Below, piece by piece: positions 33,821 through 43,970 of a stretch of DNA of 64,000 nucleotides. Made by a program: the position numbers and the translations under genes. Position 1 is the stretch's first letter; every line of letters begins with the position of its first letter. Source of the DNA: Ectobius pallidus (Eukaryota > Arthropoda > Insecta > Blattodea > Ectobiidae); assembly GCA_964059195.1 (NCBI GenBank), contig CAXKWD010000011.1:35330066-35394065 (forward strand). Reading direction: 5' to 3'. Under the pieces are notes generated by a model that was not told where the DNA came from, did not search any database, and saw only the letters and a program-made list of their open reading frames with translations.

Positions 33821-35513
33821 AGAACTATGACTCCACCACAGACCACACGCACTTCTTGTACATTTTACTCGTATCCTTGCCCTATGGTTTTGAATCTCTT
33901 ACAGTTTTAAACTAATAAATAATACTTATATCTCGTCATGTAGATAATTCAACTTTTTGTGTAGTTGCTGTTTAAGAGTTCTGTCCAATTTAACAAAAAA
34001 TTAGACAATTTTACACCAGAGAACAAGCAAATAAGATGTGCAAAATGTATGCATACACATATTGTTCAAGGGTCCAGTTTAGCAGCATGTGATTGATGAA
34101 GGCAACTTAATCATTACAAGAATGGTAGATTTATTATTGGATCTTTGTATTGAGTAAGAAAAGTCTGGGACTTAAAAAGTAATTGTGTTACATGAGAATA
34201 CACGAAAGTGTGAAACACACTAACGAGATTCCACTGTACCTAGGTAGCTTTTTTAAATTATAGTTATTTAGTTATTACTTTTTATGGGAGACTTTCGGGA
34301 TGGCTCTCATACATTTTATATCACAAAAGTTTTTTTGAACAGGTGAGCAAACATATTAGTTTTATCTTTTTAAAGATATAATTGTTCTTTGATAATTTCT
34401 TGCACAATTTTAGTCGCACACTTGTTTAGCAAGAGATTATTTTTGCACTCTTTTGTAGTTTAATCTTTATATCAATCTGTGTGAAGTTCACTAGTTCATA
34501 TAGATCGTATCATTGTCATTGTCTTACAAAAAGAATGTACAACGGTGAGATACAATATTTTTATGTGCAATTGTGAATTTTGCAATTAAATTCATTTTTG
34601 GGAATATTAAAAGTTTTTTTAATTTGTAACTTTACCACATTTCGTGAATTCTTACCTGTACCTATTCCTTACATAAACTGTGTCAAAAAGAAAATGATCA
34701 GAAAACCAAATTGTGCTCTTACGTACTATGGCTCATTTACTCCTTGGGGCTAGTGGTAATACCACTCCCAAGCTAATTAACGGGTTAAACAATGCTCGCT
34801 CAGGTGAGAACTTTGATGGGTGTTGTTATTCACACTTCTGGAAATAATTCATGTTAGTGAAGCATACGAAGGCCCACCTTGGTTCTAAGTGATACCTTTG
34901 CAAAATTACATTATTCGTTGATTTGTGAACGGTTTGTAAATATATTTTTTGTATTTAATGACAATTCAGTATTTACTTTGTTCATAAAACTGTTCTTCCA
35001 GCCCAGTGTATACATATTCATTTCTTATCAGGACTTAACATAAAATTTGTTGAAAAGAAAAAGATTTGAACTAATAGAAACAGTATGTTGTAGGGTGCAT
35101 GAAGTAGGACTGAACAAAATTATGCAGGGGAGATATTTCTTGTTTTGACATTGAGTAAATAGGTAAATAGGTAGTTTAGAACGTACCTCTTTTTTCCATT
35201 TTATTTTCTTACAGCAAAACAATTTATACATATAAATACCCCTGTTATACACTTTTCTCACGTAGATAACATAATACAAGAACTTAATGTTCTGGAAATA
35301 AATTTCATTTCATTTGAAAATGTATCTACAAACACATTGTTTGAAATTTAAAAGCAGCACTTTTCTTTGAAAAGCCTGATTTTCCAGAAGAAAGCCAGAC
35401 CTGACATAATTATTTTTAAAATACATATAAAGTCAATGTAAATTGTTAAACACGGTGTATAATAGAATCTATACTAGATTATTAGAAATAATATTAATTA
35501 ATATATTTATGTA
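33821..35513. other. no gene seen
   Basis: AT-rich. An 83-codon minus frame at 35028-35279 has no recognisable domain. Confidence 0.5.
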
Positions 35514-35703
35514 CAGCCGGTGACTTTAGTAGTGTGCATGGATTATTTATGGGGCTTGCATAGCTCCGCCTCTAACTGCTTGAATCCAATCTTATGACTC
35601 ATCCTTCACTTCTCAATAGACCCCTCACCTTCCGAGGCCTCATTACATTATCAGAAACATGTAATATATGGAGAGGCATGCACATTACTAAAGGCGTTGG
35701 CTG
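35514..35703. mobile_element. 190-bp MITE with TA target site
   Basis: The left end CAGCCGGTGACTTTAGTAGT and the inverted right end CAGCCAACGCCTTTAGTAAT continue GTGCATG on both sides; TA is at 35512-35513 and 35704-35705. This is Tc1/mariner-like by ends and target. The interior is non-coding. Confidence 0.88.
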
Positions 35704-35962
35704 TACTATGTAAGATCATGAATATAGCTTTTAATTTTTTGTTGTTCTACTTCTCTAAAGACCTAATTTCAAATTTTAAGAAAATGTGCACTTCCTTTTA
35801 CTTTATGTATAGCGTGGCAAGTTCAAGTAAAGCCCTGGGACACTGGCATTGTCAGTGCTGACTACACCCAAGGAGACTTCGGAGAGGGACATGTGCGTGC
35901 CTTGCCAGACTGCCTGCCCCTAACAGAGAAGCACACAGCAGACAAGCCAGAGTGCTTAGCTT

Positions 35963-36061
35963 ATGGATATCTACTCCATGAAACACTTGCAGCAGAATTC
36001 GAATAACACAATATCTGGCAGCACTGTGCTGGACACACCTCCATTGCAGGAACAAATAGTG
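35963..36061 (+). CDS. possible first coding exon of unidentified gene
   Basis: Within a patch (35820-36061) of clearly higher GC than its surroundings, ATG 35963 opens 33 codons that end exactly at a GTAAGT donor (phase 0). The peptide starts MDIYSMKHLQQNSNNTIS and ends PPLQEQIV. It is rich in Ser/Asn/Gln, as in disordered N-termini of regulatory proteins, but I cannot name a family. No partner exon was found in the next 28 kb, so the following intron would be long. In a different frame, 35812-36007 is also open (65 codons, QVKPWDTGIVSADYTQGDF...), which could be a rival reading or an upstream open frame. The 67-codon minus frame over the same patch has no support. Confidence 0.3.
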
Positions 36062-37636
36062 GTAAGTCCTTTAACATAACAGTCTGAGCAGTGAGGGGGA
36101 GGCCTCCAGTTTCACAAGTTTTAGGGTCTACTGATATAGTCCTAAAAATAGAACTAAAAATTTGACAATTTTAAAAGGAAAGGATAACTTAAATCTGCAG
36201 CTCGTATGTTTACAGAATACAGAAGTCCTGTTTCTGTATTTTGCAATTGATCCACCCCTACTAGATCACATACCAATAGCATTAAGGTTATCAAATGAAG
36301 TTCTTTGATCATATACAATCATAACTCATCTGTGAATTCGTAAAATATTTAGGATGAACTGTAAAGGGTCACTTATGTAAAAATATGTTTCGCATGAAAA
36401 TTTATATTAATATGTCAATGCCATTAAAAAGCAGTTCAATGATTGACTTTTTACAATGCCTGACCAGATGCCAAACAGAGACATAAAAAGCAGAACATGT
36501 CCAGCATAATCTGGACATTTGGTAACCATAGCTGCAAATCAGATCAGTAGTAGATCAGTTCATTCAGCCTTACAAGGACAACCTAGAAGCTGACCACATA
36601 CCCCTTCATATTTTAGTGAAGTGGAAGGATGAAGGAAAACAATGGTGCAGTCATATGTGGATGTTTCATCATGTTACATGGGAGTGTTCATAGAACTTCC
36701 ACTTTAAGTGATCATAGATGGGAGAATAGAGGGATAGCGCGAGTGCCAGATAGGGGAGTGAGAAAGGATAAATATTATGAGAACAGTACCAGTACGTTAC
36801 ATTTTGGTTGCGTCCGATGAAGGGAAGGGGGATTTCGGGCTAAGTGTACAGAAAACCCTTGTAGCAACATAAATTTATTCTGTAAATGTAGTAGGGTAAT
36901 TTATGTGTTTAAATTAAACCATCGATTAGCAAATACGAGAATCATCTGACGTCGATTATATCGATTATCGAACTTACGTGGCGCTTATCGAACGAAATCA
37001 GAAAGTTTGGTCAAGGTGTTGTGCTCAAGTTTAGTGCGGGAAATGTGATTAATAAATTGAAGAAACGTTTTCGCTGAAAAGATTCCTGTCTGTGCTCAAA
37101 AGTAATGACTTTGAAGTAAGTGCTGCATTGTTATCTTAGTACATTATCAGCTACTCGTAGAATGTTTATGCTTTTCTTCAACCAGTGGCCTCATAATGGT
37201 TGCCATACAAATTGTACTGTATGTATTTCTGATTGTTTTTATATTATATTCGTATGCTCCACATCAACAAATTCTTATCGTGGTCTGAAAATTCTTGGAC
37301 TAATGTACTTTACAGGAAGCATTTATTCGTTTACTTGACTAAATGAACTTTAAAGCATGGTTTAGCATTCTTTTAACTTTTGTAGATTTACTATTTGTAC
37401 CACATAAAACATTTTACCCAGCTAGGGAGGTTGGTAGAAATATCTGCTTATTTACCGCTGTACATTACAGAACAGTATTATTATGAAACAAAGTTTTACT
37501 GTGGTGAATTACAGCAGTAAAATAGATTTTTTAAATTACCGTAGTAGCTTCATGAAACAGATACAGATAAAATACAACGGTAATTGCTGACCATGGACCG
37601 GTTAACTACCACGGTAACCTTTCTTAATCAAATATG
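36062..37636. other. no certain gene; promoter-like patch near 36.9-37.1 kb
   Basis: AT-rich, except for CpG-bearing sequence at 36943-37075 (GACGTCGATTATATCGATTA, TTACGTGGCGCTTATCGAAC) followed by ATG 37105 and a GTAAGT donor at 37116. That arrangement could be a promoter and short first exon, but nothing else supports it. Confidence 0.3.
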
Positions 37637-37776
37637 TCACTGGTGATCCCATAAGGTATTTGTTCGCGGGATACCAGAGTTTCCTACCTAACACCTACGA
37701 CACAAGACACCCAACCTTGAACCCGGACCGACGGGGTGGATGGCAGACGTGCTATCGAATCACTCACGGCGGCCGA
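37637..37776 (-). repeat. SINE family 2 fragment
   Basis: Minus-strand reading gives the head GGTCGGCCGCCGTGAGTGAT and the far end ...CCTTATGGGATCACCAG, as in the 54.2-kb copy. The middle is shortened. Confidence 0.75.
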
Positions 37777-37865
37777 CCTATAGAGCTAGGTGTTGCAAAC
37801 AAACGCTTTCTGTGTGCATGCCCGCACCAGGAATGCTACACACGGTTATGTTTTGTCCACAGGAT

Positions 37866-38065
37866 AGGAAGCTACCCCTGGTGATACCATAAGGGAATAT
37901 TCACAGCGTGTTTGTTTCCAGGGTTCGCCAGTCCCATATCGAACACTTTAACCTATCCAAGACGACACAGTCCCCCAGTCCTGAACCCGGAAAAGGGATT
38001 TTTCATTACTAACCCACCGGGATGGAAGGTAGGCGTGCTGCCGACTTACCCACGGTGGTGGACAT
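37866..38065 (-). repeat. SINE family 2 copy
   Basis: Minus-strand reading: head CCACCACCGTGGGTAAGTCG, then GGTTAGTAATGAAAAATCCC, CCGGGTTCAGGACTGGG, GGGACTGGCGAACCCTGG and the end GGTATCACCAGGGGTAGC. It is the same family as the 37.64-kb fragment next to it and the copies at 22.0 and 54.2 kb. Confidence 0.85.
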
Positions 38066-38244
38066 TGCAAAACCACTACAGCCATTTGCCTATCGCAAGA
38101 CTTTGACAAGCAACCTGTTAGCGTCGTTGCCACGATTCTGAAAATGTTTACTGAAATATAAGCTTACGCAAATTCAAGGCAGTAAAAAAGAGATTATTAA
38201 GACAGCTTTGTCCCATATAACCTCATGAATATTCAGGTTAAGTA

Positions 38245-38455
38245 AGATTGTCAGCTTTACGCACCGGCCGCCTTTACCCCCAGGATTGCTCCTGGTACTC
38301 ATTTCTGAAAGAGGCTGAGTCGACCCCAGGGCCATTGTGCCACCAGAAATATTAGGCCAATTGAAAAACTCCAACGACCACATCGGGGATCGAACCCGCG
38401 ACCTTCCGGTTTGTAGCTCAGTGCCTTAACCACTACACTACGGCGTACCACGAAA
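38245..38455 (-). repeat. SINE family 4 copy
   Basis: Minus-strand reading: tRNA-like head CGCCGTAGTGTAGTGGTTAA then GCACTGAGCTACAAACCGGA and B-box GGGTTCGATCCCCGATG, followed by TTTTTCAATTGGCCTAATAT, GGTGGCACAATGGCCCTGGG and CCAGGAGCAATCCTGGGGGT. It matches the copy at 52.5 kb. A separate + strand 3' piece of the family follows at 38535-38640. Confidence 0.9.
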
Positions 38456-38534
38456 CAGCTAAATAGAAACAAAATAAGAAGAAGGATGGATAAGGGACAG
38501 TTCTCATTGATCAGCTAAATCGGTCAGTGCCTAG

Positions 38535-38640
38535 GGATGAAAACTTTACTATCTTCATGTGCCGAATACCACAATCTGGAAGCCTCGACCTCCTGGAACC
38601 CTACGGGTCTGCATGACCCATACAGTGATCACTTTACCTT
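38535..38640 (+). repeat. SINE family 4, 3' fragment
   Basis: TACTATCTTCATGTGCCGAA, ATCTGGAAGCCTC, CTCCTGGAACCCT and TCACTTTACC correspond in order to the 3' third of the 52.5-kb copy. The orientation is opposite to the neighbouring copy. Confidence 0.8.
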
Positions 38641-40670
38641 TTTTTACCTATCGTCTAGCCATAGCCACCAAACCCACTATTGTTCGTAAAATGACTCAAA
38701 TGACCAAAATGTGAAATAAACGGGCAATATTGAAGTAAGAAGAAGTCGAATAAGGAGGAAGAGAGTCTTCATTATTTATATAAAAGCTATAACTCATTTA
38801 TATTTACGGAAAATATAATCTCAGCTGGATTCAATTCCATGTAACTTCTGTTACAAACCTTAACGCTTAGACTAAAACGTCATTGATAAGAATCCTTGAA
38901 GATTCTTTAGTTGAGGATCGTCTATTTAGTTCCTGCAGCGATACTCAGCGTAACCCAAATAAAGTTTTACCAGCAGGAAGGTATTTTTTTACATAAAGCA
39001 TATTTTTAATAATGGGGGTTAAGGATTAAGCTAGCAGGTGTTGGCATACCGTACACACATAGTATTGTCAGTCTGGGCGGAGCAGTGGTTTTCTATTCCC
39101 AAATTCACGGAATCGATCCAGATTTTTAAATATTTTGGGGGGCTAGTATCGTGAAATAGCATATTTGATGCTTCTTTTTTAAACCTTCCTACCTCTTTTT
39201 TTAATTCGAGAAAATTTCGATGATTCATTTCCAGTTTATGTAAAAATGCTTTTCTTCAAATATTTGTTTCAAAGTTTTGCAGAAAATTACATTATCCTTT
39301 ATAGTATTAAGAAGTAATGGTCACCCGAACGGGATATTGAAGTTTCAACTTTTACTGTATTCGAGTATACCTTATGGTAGAAGCTATGATTGCCAAAGCA
39401 TGTAATGATGTCTTTGTTCCTGATTTTCTTTGCTTCAGATAATTTTCAATGATTCATTCCCTTTTACATCCTTTCCTTTCTCCTAATAACATTTTTTTTA
39501 CCTTATTGTAATCACTTCATGGATACTGATGGCTCCAAATTGACTGAAAAGTACTACTTTTTTCCTGCATTTTTTCTCCGCATAACAATTTTTTCTGTTC
39601 CGTTGATACTACCACAAGATATCATCAGAACAAATTACATTAGCACTTTTGATCCTAATCACTAGGGCGTGGAAGTTTATGAAAAATCATGTTATATGGT
39701 AGTGTTAAAATGTGTATAAGAAATGAAACAAATGACAGAGTTTTGATGGTTTTATTTTGCATATTGTTATTTATTTTCTTAGTTTTGCGCCAATTCATCA
39801 TATTGCTTGATATTAGATTACTTTTTGATATGTTATTAATTTGTCACAATTTTAACTGCATATTTCTGACAGCTTTCAATAGTGTGCATATCTCTGTTAA
39901 TTCAAACACTTACAGCATATTTGACTAAGTGAATATTTTGAAAACCGACTGTACAGTAATTGACAGTGCATAGCCTATTATTTACGGAAATGATTGTATA
40001 ATATTTAAGAGGCGTTTCACTCCATTAGTTTTCAATTTGCTAAAAGTTGTTGCACTCATCTTTTTTAAGTTTTATAATATAATTTATACAACTTTTACTG
40101 TTTTCTGTATTTATAATGTTATTCAGCCAACAAGGGAAGTTAAAGTAGGCCTACTAAAATTACTTACATGATATAGCATATTTCATTGGTTCCAGAGCAT
40201 ATTTTACAAAATCTTAGAGAATATTTCATCTTCTGATAGAGCATTAACTTTCAGGACTTACTAATCACACACATATCCTAGCCGGCAAGAATTAAATGTA
40301 TTAATTAACAGCACCATTAGATTATCGTCCGGAACACACAGATACTTCTGGAGAAAGACGCCTTTATAGCTGGCAGCCTAACTGCTCATTCTTATATTTT
40401 TTAATGCTGACAATGAAAACTAGGCCTACAAGCAAAAAAAGCACAATTTACAACATTCTACAATTCCAGCGTTATTCCAGATAAAAAACGTATAGGCCAT
40501 TTTTTCGTAAACTCTGTCTTGCTCAGTTCTCAAATCGATAGCACATTGTTACATGGAACAACAGTTTTATCTGTGTGCGGTGATCGCTGACATCAGTTTT
40601 CACGCACGGGCGCATAAAATTGCGAAATACGAAAATACATAAAAGTACAGATTTGTTTATAAAATTCTTT
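38641..40670. other. no gene seen
   Basis: AT-rich; open frames of 65-80 codons show no domain or splice context. Confidence 0.5.
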
Positions 40671-40675
40671 CTGTA

Positions 40676-41411
40676 ATGTTTTATTGTTGTGGCAACACTT
40701 CTGTTAGTATTTGTTGTTGTGACAATACTTATGGGTGGCAGTATTTATTGCTATGACATTACTTGTGATAGTTTTATTGTTGTGACAACTCTTGTGTTAG
40801 TAGGCCTATTTATTCTAGTGACAATGCTTGTGTTAGTATTTATTGTTTTGAAAATATTTGTGGCAATATTTTTTGCTATGACATTACTTGTGTTAGTTTG
40901 TAATGTTGTGAAAATACTTGTGGTAGTATTTATTTTTGTGAAAATACTTGCGGCAATATTTATTGCTATGACATTAAATTTTGATAGTTTTTATTGTTGT
41001 GGCAATACCTCTGTTAGTATTTATTGTTGTTACAATACTTGTGTTAGTATTTATTGTTGTAAAATACTTGTGGCAGTATTTATTGCTATGCCATTACTTG
41101 TGATAGTTTTTATTGTTGTGACAACTCTTGTGTTAGTATATATTCTAATGACAATGTTAGTATTTATTGTTCTGAAAATATTTGTGGCAGTATTTTTCGC
41201 TATGACATTACTTTTGTTAGTTTTTATTGTTGTGAAAATACTTGTGGTAGTATTTATTTTTGTGAAAATACTTGCGGCAGTATTTATTGCTATGGCATTA
41301 ACTTTTGATAGTTTTTATTGCTGTGGCAATGCCTCTCTTAGTATTTATTGTTGTGACAATACTTGTGTTAGTATTTATTGTTGTAAAATACTTGTGAGAA
41401 TATTTATTGTT
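40676..41411 (+). repeat. 30-bp minisatellite with ~335-bp higher-order unit
   Basis: Imperfect 30-bp units of the type TTATTGTTGTGACAATACTT + GTGTTAGTAT fill about 735 bp. Variants occur in the same order twice: the block starting ACTTGTGATAGTTTT at 40761 recurs at 41096, about 335 bp on. Because 30 is a multiple of three, one + frame stays open for about 300 codons as a Val/Ile/Leu-rich decapeptide repeat. I read that as a consequence of the repeat and not as a protein gene. Confidence 0.92.
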
Positions 41412-41535
41412 GAATCGCTGAGGGCGCACGGGGGCAGGGTGCAGGGTTGGATAGCGCAGCGAGCGTATCGATTTAGCGGCCAGTGTGCGGGGAGCGTTGT
41501 AGGAGAGAGTTCGCAGCTCGGTGTCTTAGGCAATC
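41412..41535. other. CpG-rich block
   Basis: About 120 bp with many CpG pairs (GGGCGCACGGG, AGCGCAGCGAGCGTATCGAT, AGCGGCCAG, GGGAGCGTTG, TTCGCAGCTCGG) in otherwise AT-rich DNA, right after the minisatellite. This could be promoter sequence or the end of an unrecognised repeat. An ATG at 41619 leads to a GTAAGA site at 41676, but coding status is unsupported. Confidence 0.4.
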
Positions 41536-42549
41536 ACACCTTACTTTTTATAACACTCTACAAACTGATTTGTCTTCTGTGGCCTTTAGTGTATTGAAAC
41601 AAATTTGCAGAATTTCTCATGATTGGTTCATTCTGGAATCTGTGTAGAACGTGTCCTTCAATGCCAGTTGATAAGGTAAGAAGCTTCTGCCGCAGTGAAA
41701 ATGTCTGCCCGATCATTTTTCCATGCATGTCCCGTCGCACACTTCTGGCCTTTTTGTGTGTACAAACCCCATTCCTCTTGATATTGAGCAGTTTATGGTT
41801 CGCAGTACTTGTTATGGAATTAACGCTCCTGTTGCCAAAGAGGTTAATCGAAGTTAACTCCTAAACCGGCTAGTTTTCACAGGCAACATTTCTGCAACTT
41901 CGTGTATAATGTTTATAGATTAAATGACAATGTCATCTGCAATCTTGAATGGTATTATGCATTTCGTACATTATCAGAGAAGTGTGGAATCTCTCGAAGA
42001 TAGACAACTACTTGTTCCACATTTTTAACTCTTGCTATTGTATTGAAAATAACTTTTGCAATGGAACATTAACTGTAACTTTGCACTATTTCAGTGTATT
42101 TAATTGGTACAACTTTCCGCATTATAAAATGTTATTATGGTGTAAAATAATATAGGCTATATATTTTGTCTCATGGAGCTCGAGACAGTGACAAATATTT
42201 AGACAATGGACATTTTCCTCTTTAGATCGTCTATAATTCGAAATGTTTTACGTATTGAAACTATTTGAAATCAAGTTAGAAATATTGAATAATCATATTA
42301 TTATAATTTTCACCAGAGTACCTCTAAGAAAGTTCCATAGAGCAAACACAGCAAACACATTAATATATTGTACCAAAACCGTGTAAGGGTGTAGCCAGCG
42401 GCAACTATTTTAGTATTCTTGTAGTATTCTTTTTCTTTCTTATTCTTGACGTAAACTTCACATATCTAAGTTTTAACCTCTGTGTTTTAATATTGATATG
42501 TCACTATCATTATCTTTATTATTTGGTATTTACTTGTTATTTTCGTAAT
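41536..42549. other. no certain gene
   Basis: Contains a short ATG-to-GTAAGA stretch (41619-41675) and an 81-codon open frame around it, without family resemblance. The rest is AT-rich. Confidence 0.4.
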
Positions 42550-42660
42550 ACTACCATCAATTCTACTACTACTACTTCTACTACTTCTACTACTATTACT
42601 ACTACTACCACTATTATACTATTGTTACTATTACTATTACTATTAATGTTACTGTTTCTT
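42550..42660. repeat. ACT/ATT triplet repeats
   Basis: An interrupted (CTA)n/(TTA)n tract with several variants. Confidence 0.9.
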
Positions 42661-42887
42661 CTTCTACTTGCAATAATAATAAGATTACTATCATTTTTAT
42701 AATTATTGTTTCTACTTCATGGTAAAGGAAGCTGACGGCACCTGGTGTGGTGTTGCATTTTGTTATTAGGTTCAGAAATTTAAACAATAGGGAGCACTTA
42801 TTATAGGAATATGTTGTGCTTTAAAATAACATAGCAGTGGGAAAAGGAGGTAGCGTTCTTCTATCATTGTGCTGCTACTGTTGATGA

Positions 42888-42910
42888 AGGTGGTGGTGGT
42901 GATGATGATG

Positions 42911-42949
<39 letters not shown>

Positions 42950-42953
42950 GTTA
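42888..42953. repeat. GGT-GAT-AAT compound microsatellite
   Basis: (GGT)n, then (GAT)n, then (AAT)n in succession, followed by looser ATA repeats to about 43010. Confidence 0.92.
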
Positions 42954-43929
42954 TTGCAGTAACGACAGTAAATATTAATAGTAGTAGTAAAATAATAATA
43001 ATAGCAATGACAAAAAGAACAAAATTTGTGATTATAAATTAAATAATAACAATAAAAATGCTGGAATTAATCATAGTGAAATAATACTAACTTTGATAAA
43101 TATTATAACGTGATATCTTTCTTGCCACATTTTATGTTGGTCTTTTAGTATGGGGGGCACTGTGTGTTCTCTAAACTAATTGAACTAAAACGAATTCAAA
43201 TAATATTTTAGTAGATCTATATCCAAAAGTTTATCTGTAAACTATATCAACTGGAATACAATTTCCAGAGGCGTTACCACCTAATGTAGCATACTATTAA
43301 GGCTAATCTTATGAATGCGAAAAAGAGGCATTTGAGGGGTATCCAAGTATTTAATTTGCACTGTGACATTGTGAATTAGGGACTAGGATTTGCTCTAGTT
43401 GATAGTTCAATAATCCTTACTAGTAACTGCCGGCTATATGAATGGGATTGTATATTGCGCTTTCCGCCATCTTGGATAACGTGCTTCAGGAGCATGCCTT
43501 GTCAATTTCGATTAGTGAAAAGGTGGTTTTTATGCATTCCTACCTGAAGTAAATCCTCACCCCCGTCTTTTACCATGGAACATAACGATTTTCTGTTACT
43601 ATCAATTTATTCTCATCAAAGCTTAAACGATGTAGAAACCCTGGGGATTCTCCATATAAACAGACGGTTTTTCGTGACTACGGATATCTTTCATGTTCAC
43701 CAATTTTATTCAGATTGCAATGTATATGTAAAGCAAGATTTTGTAATGTAATACTGGCACTTCCTGCGCAATTGTGTACAAGCTTGTTGTGTTCTTTATG
43801 AACCCCAATTAATCTGAAGAAGATGTGGAGTATGTAGCTGTTCAGTACAAATTAGGCTACGAAATAATAGTTTCTTTCATGATACATTTGTTCTGTAGAA
43901 GCATTGATTGTATAATATATTGATGCATT

Positions 43930-43970
43930 ACTGGTGGCACAATGGCCCTGGGGACGATTCACCCCATAAC
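43930..43970 (+). repeat. SINE family 4 internal fragment
   Basis: CTGGTGGCACAATGGCCCTG then GGGACGATTCA matches the central block of the 52.5-kb SINE (CTGGTGGCACTATGGCCCTG). Nothing recognisable on either side. Confidence 0.65.

Noticed and set aside
35852..36055. 67-codon minus frame over the GC-rich patch
   Set aside because: No domain or conserved pattern; the + strand has a better combination of ATG, open frame and donor.
37660..38133. Several 60-75 codon frames on both strands
   Set aside because: They fall within two SINE copies and are by-products of their higher GC content.
40689..41597. 302-codon open frame with many hydrophobic residues, looking like a membrane protein
   Set aside because: It is the translation of a 30-bp minisatellite whose period keeps the frame open; residues after the repeat lose the pattern and no splice or start context supports it.
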